Shown here piece by piece: positions 46,715-55,664 of a stretch of 64,000 nucleotides of DNA. The notes under the pieces are model-generated. The model saw only the letters and a program-made list of their open reading frames with translations. It made no database searches and had not been told where the DNA came from. The position numbers and the translations under genes were made by a program. How positions within the stretch are numbered: position 1 is the first letter of the stretch; each line of letters opens with the position of its first letter. This DNA is from Streptococcus porci DSM 23759. Lineage in GTDB: Bacteria; Bacillota; Bacilli; Lactobacillales; Streptococcaceae. The stretch spans positions 36,041 to 100,040 of the forward strand of contig NZ_AUIP01000012.1 of the NCBI RefSeq assembly GCF_000423765.1, read 5' to 3'.

Positions 46715-47894
46715 CTGCTTTTACCTCCTTTTCTATAGCGGCTAATCGCTTGCCAATTTCATAAACAACAGGTACCGTTACTGCGTTACCTGCTTGCTTA
46801 TACAATTGCGAATTGGAAGAAACACTACTGGCTCGACTAAATGCCCAGTCAGGAAAACCCTGTAAACGAAAACACTCTCTTGGAGTTAATTTACGAATCC
46901 GCAATTGATTCGTTACAACTCCAAGAGAGTTACCAGTTACTAAGGTTTGAGCAACCTGTTTTCCAACTCGTCCTCTACGAAAATTTGATGATGGATAAGC
47001 AAAATTAAGCGAGTCACCTTCAATAGCAATCTCGAATCCCTTATTTGTATTTGAACGTATGTAAAGTCCTCGTTTTCTCGGCATGCGTTTTTCCAAGACA
47101 ACTCCGTGTCGGTCTTGTGCCGTTAACGTAAACATGGGTTCTGTTGGGTCTTTCATCCGCCGTCCCCTTTGCCTTTTAACCAATCTATCAGGTGTTAGGA
47201 TAGGATAAGCAATTTTTACCCCCTCACCTTTATTAGTAGTCAAAGTGGGCGAAATTCCGCTCGATGAATATACATTTCCATTTAACCCACTTCCTGAAGG
47301 ATTTATATTTCCTAGACATGTTGGACTTGATAAATTAGTCTGTTTACTTTTTCGTCCGATAGGAAAAATGAACTGTCGACTTCTTCCTCTAGAATGTCCA
47401 ATAATATAGACTCTTTCCCTGTGTTGAGGGACACCAAAATATTTGCTGTCAAGTACTTGCCATTCAACATCATACCCCAGTTCATTAAGCGTGGTGAGTA
47501 TAGTTCGGAACGTCCTCCCTTGGTCATGATTGAGTAAGCCCTTAACGTTTTCAAGCAGTAAAAACCGTGGTTGGATTTGTTGGGTCGCTCTAGCAATCTC
47601 GAAGAACAGAGTTCCTCTAGTATCTTCAAATCCCAATCTTCGTCCAGCGAGCGAAAATGCTTGACAAGGGAATCCACCACAGATGCAATCAATTTTTCCT
47701 CGGAGCTTTCGGAATGACTTATTGGATATTTCTCGTATATCATGAAATTCAACTTCTCCTCCCGTATCAAAAATAGCTTGGTAGGAATTTCGAGCAAAGC
47801 GGTCTATTTCACAAAAACCTACACAAATGTGACCAGCTTGTTCAAGTCCTAATCGAAAACCTCCTATCCCTGCAAATAAATCCAAAAAATACAT
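46692..47894 (-). CDS. Cytosine-C5 DNA methyltransferase, copy 2
   Basis: A 400-residue enzyme of the same class but clearly not a recent duplicate of copy 1. Motif I is FLDLFAGIGGFRLG (3-16), motif IV is GGFPCQAFSLAGRR with Cys77, motif VI is LLENVKGLLNHD, motif VIII is VPQHRERVYIIG and motif X is KQAGNAVTVPVV. The target-recognition domain (about 180-330) is larger and rich in Arg/Lys, so the two enzymes probably recognise different sites. GAAAGGAGG precedes the ATG. It is first in the block MTase 2 - MTase 1 - 150-residue protein - giant helicase - SSB. Confidence 0.93.
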   Translation of the reverse strand: MYFLDLFAGIGGFRLGLEQAGHICVGFCEIDRFARNSYQAIFDTGGEVEFHDIREISNKSFRKLRGKIDCICGGFPCQAFSLAGRRLGFEDTRGTLFFEIARATQQIQPRFLLLENVKGLLNHDQGRTFRTILTTLNELGYDVEWQVLDSKYFGVPQHRERVYIIGHSRGRSRQFIFPIGRKSKQTNLSSPTCLGNINPSGSGLNGNVYSSSGISPTLTTNKGEGVKIAYPILTPDRLVKRQRGRRMKDPTEPMFTLTAQDRHGVVLEKRMPRKRGLYIRSNTNKGFEIAIEGDSLNFAYPSSNFRRGRVGKQVAQTLVTGNSLGVVTNQLRIRKLTPRECFRLQGFPDWAFSRASSVSSNSQLYKQAGNAVTVPVVYEIGKRLAAIEKEVKAVENHESC

Positions 47895-47915
47895 TTTTCC
47901 TCCTTTCTGACAATA

Positions 47916-47945
47916 GAAAAAAGCGACTAGATTTCTCTAATCGCT
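47916..47945 (-). terminator. Terminator after the DUF3990 pair
   Basis: On the minus strand GCGATTAGA-GAAA-TCTAGTCGC is followed by T6, ahead of the methyltransferase gene. The methyltransferase block must therefore have its own promoter or depend on read-through. Confidence 0.8.
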
Positions 47946-47972
47946 CTAATGATTAAGTATCAAAAAGTTTTT

Positions 47973-48197
47973 TTAAGTCTGAAAATACTCAGGTTTTATT
48001 TTATCAATCAAGGTGCTTGCGATGGAGTTAACCCCAACATGCATCAAGATTGGATCTTCAAAATCTACCTGACTTGCATACTGTCTTGCAATTTGATGTG
48101 CAACACTAGCCTCAAGTCTGTATTTAGATGCTTCTAACAAAGCCTGTGCTAATTCATTACTATACAAATCAACAGGGCTAATCACAGTTTTTACCAT
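47973..48197 (-). CDS. Small protein paired with the DUF3990 protein
   Basis: A 74-residue mostly helical protein (LYSNELAQALLEASKYRLEASVAHQIARQYASQ) whose start overlaps the DUF3990 stop by 7 bases. The pairing of a DUF3990 gene with a small downstream gene is common in mobile elements and looks like toxin plus antitoxin, but this small protein was not matched to a named family. Confidence 0.6.
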   Translation of the reverse strand: MVKTVISPVDLYSNELAQALLEASKYRLEASVAHQIARQYASQVDFEDPILMHVGVNSIASTLIDKIKPEYFQT

Positions 48198-48820
48198 TGG
48201 TCTAACTCCTTTCCATCTTCAGATAAATATATCTTATTTACCTTCATTATATCACAAAAGTCTTGATTGTGAATGGATAACTGCTTAAATGAGAATGGCT
48301 TACGAAATTCTTCTAAAACATCTGCTTTTGAAACCATTCCAGCCTTATATTTTTGAAGTAAACCAGTCGGATTATCATCTGTCTGAACTCCATAGATAAA
48401 ATCAAATTGATGAATAAGCTCCGTTGAGCGAAGCCGATTCTGAAACACGAACTCAGCAAAATCTATTACATCATTAGAAGCCTTATGACTATTGAAATAG
48501 TGACACTTGTATTTAGAATTTGTAAAGATGGAAGGAAAATCTGTCAGTTCAAACTCTAAAATAATCCCTTCCTCATCCACATTCCCCAAAAATTTCGAAC
48601 TAGCATTATTGGCATTTAGAAATTCTACCAAACGATTGATATATTTTTGAGCTTGTTGAAAATCCGAAGTGATATAAAATCCAGCACCAAAATCGAGTTC
48701 ATGTCCTAAGTTGAAATCTACCTTTATCCCTTTCAACAAAGACGGAAGATGTCTTTTTAAAGTAGCATGATACCATTTACTATGTGATAAATTTTTAATT
48801 TGCTTACTTGTTAAATCCAT
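48191..48820 (-). CDS. DUF3990 family protein, possible ADP-ribosyltransferase-fold toxin
   Basis: A 209-residue protein. SKWYHATLKRHLPSLLKG and LGHELDFGAGFYITSDFQQAQKYINRL follow the DUF3990 pattern, which resembles the fold of ADP-ribosyltransferases (H-x-T near the start, G-x-G-F-Y/F-x-T in the middle). FDFIYGVQTDDN comes late. The true start is the ATG at 48820, because an upstream ATG (48847) lies at or before the predicted transcription start. It has a strong private promoter and overlaps the 74-residue gene. A toxin role is an inference. Confidence 0.65.
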   Translation of the reverse strand: MDLTSKQIKNLSHSKWYHATLKRHLPSLLKGIKVDFNLGHELDFGAGFYITSDFQQAQKYINRLVEFLNANNASSKFLGNVDEEGIILEFELTDFPSIFTNSKYKCHYFNSHKASNDVIDFAEFVFQNRLRSTELIHQFDFIYGVQTDDNPTGLLQKYKAGMVSKADVLEEFRKPFSFKQLSIHNQDFCDIMKVNKIYLSEDGKELDQW

Positions 48821-48838
48821 TTCAATACCTCTATAGTC

Positions 48839-48866
48839 ATTATACAAAAAAGGAAAACAATGTCAA
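48839..48866 (-). promoter_or_regulatory. Near-consensus promoter of the DUF3990 pair
   Basis: On the minus strand TTGACA (48861-48866), 16 bases, TATAAT (48839-48844). The -35 overlaps the stop codon of the last transfer gene. It is among the strongest promoters seen in the window. Confidence 0.85.
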
Positions 48867-49459
48867 ACTTCCTCTTCTCCTTCACTTACGTAATCATCAT
48901 CTTCTTCAAACTCTTCAAAGTTGTGTTCTTTTTTGGGTTTAATGACCTTCATATAGTAACCTGCACACAAAACTCCTATAAGAAATAGACCTATGATAAT
49001 ATAGCTACCAACTGAAGAATTTTGTTTCGGTTCTTCTTTCTTGGCAGTTTTTTCTTCGACAACTTCTTCAGTCTTTTGTGGTTTGACTGCAACCGTATTA
49101 GTTGATTCAATTAGGTTAAGCAAATCCTGTTCTGAAACTTCTGTTAGTAATTGGACATTCTGTCCACCTTTATCATGATCAATAATCAGATGAAACACCT
49201 TACCTGATTTACTCGTGAATGTGACAAATTGTCGCTTAGTTGCAACAGATTCGGTAATTTCATAATCTTGATTATTAGCATCAACATTTTCTGTAACTTG
49301 CCCCTTAGCATTGCTTTGCTCTGAGGCTTGAGGATTAACCGAAACTGCTACTGGCTGACTATTTGTGTCTAGATTTGGAGAACTTGCATAAATAGTTTGG
49401 CAACCACCAAAAAGCATAACCAACCCAGCCAACCTCACAAAACTACTTAATCGTTTCAT
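48863..49459 (-). CDS. CD1107/DUF4366-like mobile-element membrane protein
   Basis: A 198-residue protein with a signal sequence (about 5-25, VRLAGLVMLFGGC, possible lipobox Cys), an outer domain (about 60-115, RQFVTFTSKSGKVFHLIIDHDKGG), a linker of Lys/Glu/Val, one membrane helix (about 150-170, SYIIIGLFLIGVLCAGYY) and an acidic cytoplasmic tail. The family is always found in Tn1549/ICESa2603-like transfer operons after the CHAP hydrolase. The start at 49459 follows AAGGAG. A longer frame to 49546 overlaps DUF4315 fully and is disfavoured. Confidence 0.8.
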   Translation of the reverse strand: MKRLSSFVRLAGLVMLFGGCQTIYASSPNLDTNSQPVAVSVNPQASEQSNAKGQVTENVDANNQDYEITESVATKRQFVTFTSKSGKVFHLIIDHDKGGQNVQLLTEVSEQDLLNLIESTNTVAVKPQKTEEVVEEKTAKKEEPKQNSSVGSYIIIGLFLIGVLCAGYYMKVIKPKKEHNFEEFEEDDDYVSEGEEEV

Positions 49460-49658
49460 GCGACAACTCCTTTTCAAATAGAACTTTTTTAGTAAATTCT
49501 TCAAGTGATAGATTTGATTTTTCAAAGACAACGATGACCTCTTCATAAATTAAATCTTGTTCATCCTGCAAAACCTGAGCCAAATCTTGGTCAAGTTTTT
49601 GCTTTTTTTCTAGTAACTTTTCTTTCTTTTTTTGCAACATTTGAATATCTTTACGCAT
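49443..49658 (-). CDS. DUF4315-like transfer operon protein
   Basis: A 71-residue coiled-coil protein (QKKKEKLLEKKQKLDQDLAQV). The ATG at 49658 has AAGGAGG 7 bases upstream and is preferred over 49679. It lies between the CHAP hydrolase and DUF4366-like genes, overlapping the latter by 17 bases, the standard order in these elements. The function is unknown. Confidence 0.75.
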   Translation of the reverse strand: MRKDIQMLQKKKEKLLEKKQKLDQDLAQVLQDEQDLIYEEVIVVFEKSNLSLEEFTKKVLFEKELSHETIK

Positions 49659-49668
49659 ATATTCCTCC

Positions 49669-52600
49669 TTATAATCCAAAATTGATGTAATAACATTGTG
49701 CCGCCATCTCCCGAGGAAGATAGCCTGTTGAAATCACGAATTCCCCTTTAACATTCATTTCTGATATAACGATACTTCCATCAGGATTAACTCGCTCGAC
49801 AAACGCAATATGACCGTAGGTAGGGTCCGCATAGGGTACAGTTGGTGGCATACATACTGCGGTACCAGCTCGTGCCTCCCGACTAACTGTATAACCGTAT
49901 TTTGCAGCGTAGAAAGCCCACTCTCCTCCATTTCCCATTGGGGAATGTTGGATTGGCTTTCCAAGTTGTGAAAAGCGATTATATACATACCAGGTGCATT
50001 GCCCAGGGTAACCACCATTTAAGGCTGCAACATGGCTAGGATTTGGTGGTGGAAAATTACCACCTGTCAAATTTACGTCGTAAACTGATGATACATTTCC
50101 TGGAAGACTGATTCCTGTACCTGAAGGAAAAGAAGCTTCTAAGTTCCCTTTCGATTCTCGTAGTATCTTATAATGTTCTAAATTATGTGGCTTACTCGCA
50201 AATATTTCATGAACTAGACCATCCATATCTTTTTTTGAAACCGTTGCGACTAATTTTCGATACAAATATGGAACTCGTTTTTCTACAATAGTTTTCTTCC
50301 CACTTGTGTCAAGCACTTCTTCCTTGACTGTTCGGTACCGGATTTCCTTCTCCTCATGGTAGGAAACATGATACATCTGCTCAAATAATTGTCTCATCGC
50401 AGGTTCAACACTTGCTTGGTCTTTTATTTCACCGAAACGAGCTGTCAGATAGGCTAATAAGACATGCGGATCATGGCCAATTTGTTCCCTACCTTTTACA
50501 ATGTATTCATCATATCCAGGTTTCGACTCCTTCAATCTCGTCAACTGATTGGATAATGTCAATTCATAAGTAGAGAAAATGTGATTTAAGGCAATTAGCA
50601 TTTCCTCTGAAGATAAATAAGATGTAGTGGTAAGTTGGTAAGAAACTGATGATAGAGCACCGAACATAAATTGACTATTAGAGTAAACAACCGTCAACAG
50701 TGAAAATACAGCCAAAACCAAAACTAACATACTCTTCCATTTTGTGGTAATGTATTGAACGAATTGATTAAGTATTTTTATTGCTTCTTCTTTTATCCTG
50801 TCTCTGAATCTAGGAAGGTGTTTCTTACGTATTTGTTGCCTCATTCGATGACGATACATCGCTTTGCGGTAGAATGATTGCCGTTTAAAAGTTTTATCTT
50901 CCTTCAACAAACGATACTTATGTCGAAACTCCAACTGTGATTGTCTAATCTTTGCCTTCTTTGTCAGTTTCTTCAAAGTCTTTTTTCGATTAGATTTTTG
51001 GGCAATCTTCATAGTTGTAGTTGCATGGATATTCATCGCTTTTGTTGTTGCATCCACTGCCACATTCTCCTCAGCCCCCGCTTGAAGATAACTAGCTGCT
51101 AGAAACTCACTATTGGCCATTACTGACATTACTTTTTTATATGGAGTTCTTTGGATTCGACCAAGTTTACTTTTTTCAATGTTTTTTAATAAACGGTTAT
51201 TCTTCCTATCCTTGACGAATTCAATAGGTTCATTTACTAATGAATTTATCTTTTCGTGTACCTGTGCCTGTCCATTTGGAAATCTGAGTGGTTTATTTGG
51301 TTTTACCTTAATGTTATTTTTTGACGGAAGACGCCCCTTATATGTTTGATTCATAGTTGTTTTTGTCAAAGCATAAGTTGGTCTTCTATCAACAGGTAGT
51401 AGGCTAGTATTTGACGTGGGTTTGGATACTAAAGAATCAATTTGACTATCTTTGTTATTAGTAGAATCTAGAATAGATCCCTTATCAACAAATACTTTTG
51501 CTTCCTTTTTTACCTGTCTACTTGAAGATTGCTTTCTTGTTCGTGTTGAAAACTGATTCTCTCCAATCTTTACCTTTTCAATGACAGCATTTGATTGCAG
51601 AATATTACTTGAGAATAGGCTAAATTTTGATTGATGTAACTTTTTTGACCAGGCATTTATAGACAGATCTGTTTGTCCAACCGTAATTGTATTATCATTA
51701 AGATTTGGCTGAAATTGCTCTGAACTTTGATAAGCTTCATCAATTAGAGTAACCATTTTATCATTTTGAAGGTGCTGACTATTCTTTACAAACATTCTTC
51801 TGATATTCGGATTTTTTGATTCATCAGAAATGATGATTTGAGAGTTTCTATTGCCCGGAATAATCCGACTTGAAAGAATAGAATCATCATTAACTTTTAC
51901 ATTCCTATCACCTTCAATTATTGAAGCTGTCTCAACAAAACCAGTGGAATCTGCTTCATTTTGAGATAACTCTAAACCAGTTTCAAATGGTGATAAAGGT
52001 CTATCTGAGAAAATATTGCCACGCTCTTTAACTAACTCACCTTGACCGTGTATTCTTCTCTTCTTTTTTCTAAGTTGAGAAGTATTTTCTTGGCTTTGGT
52101 GATGAATAAGTTTTGTTTCCCCCTCATTTCTACGATGGGAAAACTTTGAGTCTGCATCAACGATTCTACTTTGATTAGTCTCAAATCTACGAAATGGACT
52201 TTCGGGATTTTTTCTAACATCTGACTGATTGCTCAGAGAAACGCTTTTTCCCTGAATATGACTAGTTTTTGACTCTATATCCCCATGCTTCTTTATATAT
52301 AATTCAGTTGAATTAACAAAGTCTTCATGTATACTTACAAGTTCAGGAGGTCGGCCATCCATCTCAAGAGGGGGTGGTTGAATATCCTCCTCAAAACTTG
52401 TTTTGATTTCGGAATGTAAACTAGTCTGGACAGTAGTTGCGTAGTCGTTCTGTGTTTGTGAAAATTTTTGATTTTCAAAAGAATTACGTTGATTTAATTG
52501 AACTTGTCTTCTCTGTGTCGGTGGCCTTGATTCAACTTGTAATCTTTCTGGTAGATGAGACTGTTGCGAACTTTCCTGATTAACCATTTTAGTTCGTAAA

Positions 52601-52890
52601 CTATCAAGTTGTATAGTTGATTTGTTTGCGTCTTGATTGTTAGAATGTGCTTGCAGGGATTTATCATTTGATTTTTTGTGAATATGATTCTTTTTTTCTG
52701 ACGTATCACCTTTAAGATGGTTACACTCTAGTTTACTTCCCTTATGAATAATTTGGTGCTGAAAGCGAACTTTCTCATCAACCGCTCTCCCAGAAAAATC
52801 TTGTACTTCTTTCCGTTGTCCTATATCAGGTTTAGATTTAGAATAGCGTTTCTTATTGGTCTCTCGGACCATTCGTTTTGACTTTCCCAT
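49669..52890 (-). CDS. CHAP-domain peptidoglycan hydrolase of the conjugation system (VirB1-like)
   Basis: A 1073-residue protein in three parts. Residues 1-about 620 are low-complexity, basic and Gln/Asn/Ser-rich with no recognisable domain. About 640-715 is strongly basic (RKKTLKKLTKKAKIRQ, RHRMRQQIRKKHLPRF), followed by one membrane helix (about 722-740, SMLVLVLAVFSLLTVVY). The extracellular part ends with a CHAP domain (about 958-1073: PGQCTWYVYNRF with catalytic Cys near 963, and YGHIAFVERV with His near 1027). It opens the cell wall for the secretion channel. The long intracellular N-terminus is unusual. Confidence 0.88.
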   Translation of the reverse strand: MGKSKRMVRETNKKRYSKSKPDIGQRKEVQDFSGRAVDEKVRFQHQIIHKGSKLECNHLKGDTSEKKNHIHKKSNDKSLQAHSNNQDANKSTIQLDSLRTKMVNQESSQQSHLPERLQVESRPPTQRRQVQLNQRNSFENQKFSQTQNDYATTVQTSLHSEIKTSFEEDIQPPPLEMDGRPPELVSIHEDFVNSTELYIKKHGDIESKTSHIQGKSVSLSNQSDVRKNPESPFRRFETNQSRIVDADSKFSHRRNEGETKLIHHQSQENTSQLRKKKRRIHGQGELVKERGNIFSDRPLSPFETGLELSQNEADSTGFVETASIIEGDRNVKVNDDSILSSRIIPGNRNSQIIISDESKNPNIRRMFVKNSQHLQNDKMVTLIDEAYQSSEQFQPNLNDNTITVGQTDLSINAWSKKLHQSKFSLFSSNILQSNAVIEKVKIGENQFSTRTRKQSSSRQVKKEAKVFVDKGSILDSTNNKDSQIDSLVSKPTSNTSLLPVDRRPTYALTKTTMNQTYKGRLPSKNNIKVKPNKPLRFPNGQAQVHEKINSLVNEPIEFVKDRKNNRLLKNIEKSKLGRIQRTPYKKVMSVMANSEFLAASYLQAGAEENVAVDATTKAMNIHATTTMKIAQKSNRKKTLKKLTKKAKIRQSQLEFRHKYRLLKEDKTFKRQSFYRKAMYRHRMRQQIRKKHLPRFRDRIKEEAIKILNQFVQYITTKWKSMLVLVLAVFSLLTVVYSNSQFMFGALSSVSYQLTTTSYLSSEEMLIALNHIFSTYELTLSNQLTRLKESKPGYDEYIVKGREQIGHDPHVLLAYLTARFGEIKDQASVEPAMRQLFEQMYHVSYHEEKEIRYRTVKEEVLDTSGKKTIVEKRVPYLYRKLVATVSKKDMDGLVHEIFASKPHNLEHYKILRESKGNLEASFPSGTGISLPGNVSSVYDVNLTGGNFPPPNPSHVAALNGGYPGQCTWYVYNRFSQLGKPIQHSPMGNGGEWAFYAAKYGYTVSREARAGTAVCMPPTVPYADPTYGHIAFVERVNPDGSIVISEMNVKGEFVISTGYLPREMAAQCYYINFGL

Positions 52891-52897
52891 TTCTCAC

Positions 52898-55327
52898 CTA
52901 GCCTTTCTTGACCTCCTCTGGTTTGGTAGTCATCTTTTGATACAAGAGTGTATTCTTAGGAAATTGGTCTAGGAATGGGACAATGGTATTCCCAAAGAAT
53001 AGTAGCCCCTCACCTGCATTAGAGTTTGTCACGTAATTGAGCTGATAAGGTGAAATTTTTAGCTTTCTAGCTAATATTTCTCTATCGCCAGAAGCCTGGT
53101 TTAACATCATGATAAAATCGGTGTTATCAAAAACATTTTCAATTTCTTTGCTTGCCAATAAATCCTTCACGTTCTGGGTTAATCCAGTTGGAATACCTCC
53201 CCACTTCCTAAACCTCTTCCAAATTTCAACAGAATACTGAGCTGTTTGTTCTTCCTTTAGTAGTAAGTGAAATTCATCTATATAATAGCGAGTTGACTTT
53301 TGGCTCTGCCTATTTTGTGAAACCTTGTTCCATACCTGGTCTTGAATAACTAACATACCTATCTTTTTCAATTGGGTTCCTAACTCTTTAATATCGAAAC
53401 ATAAGAGGGACTTATTCAAGTCAACATTTGAACGATGATTGAAAACATTAAGGGAACCTGTCACATAAATTTCCATTTCAGTCGCTAATTTCCGGCCAAC
53501 ACTTTCCTCCTGTTTTAACAATAATTCATATAGGTCTTGTAAAATTGGCATATTCTCTGGTATCGGATTTTCAAAATACGCTTCATAAATTTTTGGAAGA
53601 CACCTATCGATAACTGACTTTTCTGCTGCAGTTAAACCAGAACCACCTACAACCAATTCAAGCATAGACATAATAAAATTCGCTTTATCCTTCAATGGTG
53701 CATCCCCATCCCCATAGTTAAAGTTAATATCCAAGGGATTTAGGTAATCTTTTGATTTTGCGGATACATGAATAACCTCTCCACCAAATGCTTCAACTAA
53801 AGCACCATACTCTCCTTCCGGATCACAGATGAGAATATCATCATCAGTTACTAAGATAGCATTGGTGATTTCACGCTTTGCTGAGAATGATTTTCCAGAC
53901 CCTGGCGTCCCCAAGATTAAACCATTGGGGTTCTTTAGTTTCTTTCTGTCTGCCATGATTAAGTTATGACTAATAGCATTTAGACCATAATAGATGGATG
54001 TACTAGAGGTCATGAATAATTCTTCAGTCGTAAACGGAATAAATACGGCCGTGCTTGAAGTTGTTAATTGTCTCTTTATTTTGATGCAATTCATTCCTAA
54101 TGGTAGTGCTGATATTAAGCCCTGCTCCTGTTGGTAATCCAAACATTTCAGCATACAATTGTGGCGACTGCAGATGGTCGCCAACTGGGAGACTGCATTG
54201 TCCAGTTTAGCTTTTGAGAATCCTTGGTTTAGAATGATAAACGAAACGAGAAACATCTTCTCGTCACGACTTTGTAAATCATTCAATAGGTGTTTCAAAT
54301 CAGTACCGTAGGTCATTAAGTCTGAAGGAATAATATCTAAATCATAACCAGAACGATAAGCTTTCTTCTGCTCTTCCATCGTCATCCGTTGCACATCGGT
54401 AAACTTACGTTTGACTAACTTTATCGCATCAACTTGATCCAAGGCTTGAATATGCAATGATAGAACCATATTCTCCTCTAGTGAAAGTAATTCAGTTAAG
54501 AATCTATCAGACAATTCTGATGCTAATATCTGCACATGACTAGTCTGGCATAGGACATTATCCATTGAAAAATACTTCTTCTGAAAGTGAATTTTATCTG
54601 GTACGATTATAGAACGACAATCCCGATTTTCCATTTCATCAGGTAATGTAGATAAGTGCTCTGTCGGGTTCAATATATGATGAAGTACAATCAAACGTTC
54701 AAAACCGTTTAATACAGTAGAACGAATTCCCATCCCTTTTAAATGAGATTGTAAGTCAATTTCTAGCCTTGATAATACAACCTTTGCTTGCCTATACGAA
54801 TCCTCTTTTACACCAAAAACGATATACTTTGTCTGCCTTAATCCATTATTTCCTTTCTCCAATTGATTTTGAAGCATAGTCCTAAACTCACTTCGAATTT
54901 CCTCAAGTCCGTCATTTTTAATTGGGATTGTAATTGCATCAGCTAATTCTTCTAACCTTCCAAGTTGATTCGTAAAACAGAGTTGCAATCTGGTATTGTT
55001 ATCAAAACTATTTAAAAACGAAGCAAACTGATTGAAGATGTAATCTCGTTGCTCTTCCAATGCTAGTTGGTAGTTGATGTCTTCAAAAGCAATCATTTTA
55101 GTAAAATAGCCATCAGTTAGTCGACAAATCCCATTCTCATACACTGTCTCAATAGGAATTGTATCTTCTACAGTAAAACATTTTTCACCTAATTCAAAAA
55201 ATGATTTTATAGAAGCAACAAACGAATTTCCTTCCTGTTTTGCTGTTTCCTTTTGTATCTTTTTTAGTTGGGCCTGCTTCACTTCAAGAAATTCTTGTGC
55301 CTGTTTTCTTTTTCTTTCTGGTCTCAT
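52898..55327 (-). CDS. VirB4-family conjugation ATPase
   Basis: An 809-residue ATPase that powers assembly of the type IV secretion channel. Walker A is LGTPGSGKSFSAKRE (about 473) and Walker B is ILICDPEGEYG (about 500). Later motifs are YYIDEFHLLL and TGLTQNVKDLL. The N-terminal 400 residues form the VirB4 partner-binding domain. The start is the ATG at 55327 with AAGGAGGAGGT directly upstream. It overlaps the PrgI gene by 44 bases in another frame, implying coupled translation. Confidence 0.93.
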   Translation of the reverse strand: MRPERKRKQAQEFLEVKQAQLKKIQKETAKQEGNSFVASIKSFFELGEKCFTVEDTIPIETVYENGICRLTDGYFTKMIAFEDINYQLALEEQRDYIFNQFASFLNSFDNNTRLQLCFTNQLGRLEELADAITIPIKNDGLEEIRSEFRTMLQNQLEKGNNGLRQTKYIVFGVKEDSYRQAKVVLSRLEIDLQSHLKGMGIRSTVLNGFERLIVLHHILNPTEHLSTLPDEMENRDCRSIIVPDKIHFQKKYFSMDNVLCQTSHVQILASELSDRFLTELLSLEENMVLSLHIQALDQVDAIKLVKRKFTDVQRMTMEEQKKAYRSGYDLDIIPSDLMTYGTDLKHLLNDLQSRDEKMFLVSFIILNQGFSKAKLDNAVSQLATICSRHNCMLKCLDYQQEQGLISALPLGMNCIKIKRQLTTSSTAVFIPFTTEELFMTSSTSIYYGLNAISHNLIMADRKKLKNPNGLILGTPGSGKSFSAKREITNAILVTDDDILICDPEGEYGALVEAFGGEVIHVSAKSKDYLNPLDINFNYGDGDAPLKDKANFIMSMLELVVGGSGLTAAEKSVIDRCLPKIYEAYFENPIPENMPILQDLYELLLKQEESVGRKLATEMEIYVTGSLNVFNHRSNVDLNKSLLCFDIKELGTQLKKIGMLVIQDQVWNKVSQNRQSQKSTRYYIDEFHLLLKEEQTAQYSVEIWKRFRKWGGIPTGLTQNVKDLLASKEIENVFDNTDFIMMLNQASGDREILARKLKISPYQLNYVTNSNAGEGLLFFGNTIVPFLDQFPKNTLLYQKMTTKPEEVKKG

Positions 55328-55652
55328 GTACCTCCTCCTTGAATTTTGCTTTATAAAGTGCTCTTTTATACCGCACACATGGCTGATAGTGTTGTTGTAA
55401 GAAAATATACTTTAGATAGATTTCACTCGTTAACCCATCTTTTTCATAAAAAGTTAAAAATAAAAATGGGAAAGCAAGAATAATAAAGACTAACATTGCC
55501 AAATCATTTCCAACACTTTCCCTAATTGATAAATAAACAGGCAGACTAACAAAGCCTGCCAATGAAAAACCAATTAACTGACGCTTGGTTAAATTAAATG
55601 CTATTTTAGTTTTTACTTTGGATAAATCCTTTGGAATTTGAACGTAGGCCAT
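55284..55652 (-). CDS. PrgI-family (VirB3-like) membrane protein
   Basis: A 122-residue protein with two membrane helices (about 28-44 and 52-70). It starts MAYVQIPKDLSKVKTKIAFN, the conserved opening of PrgI proteins in Gram-positive type IV systems, and ends with a basic tail. It lies between VirB6- and VirB4-like genes, as VirB3 does in other systems. Confidence 0.88.
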   Translation of the reverse strand: MAYVQIPKDLSKVKTKIAFNLTKRQLIGFSLAGFVSLPVYLSIRESVGNDLAMLVFIILAFPFLFLTFYEKDGLTSEIYLKYIFLQQHYQPCVRYKRALYKAKFKEEVHETRKKKKTGTRIS

Positions 55653-55664
55653 AAACTCTCCTCT

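Noticed and set aside
45755..47894. Restriction-modification system
   Set aside because: No gene resembling a restriction endonuclease, HsdS or HsdR subunit is found near the two methyltransferases.
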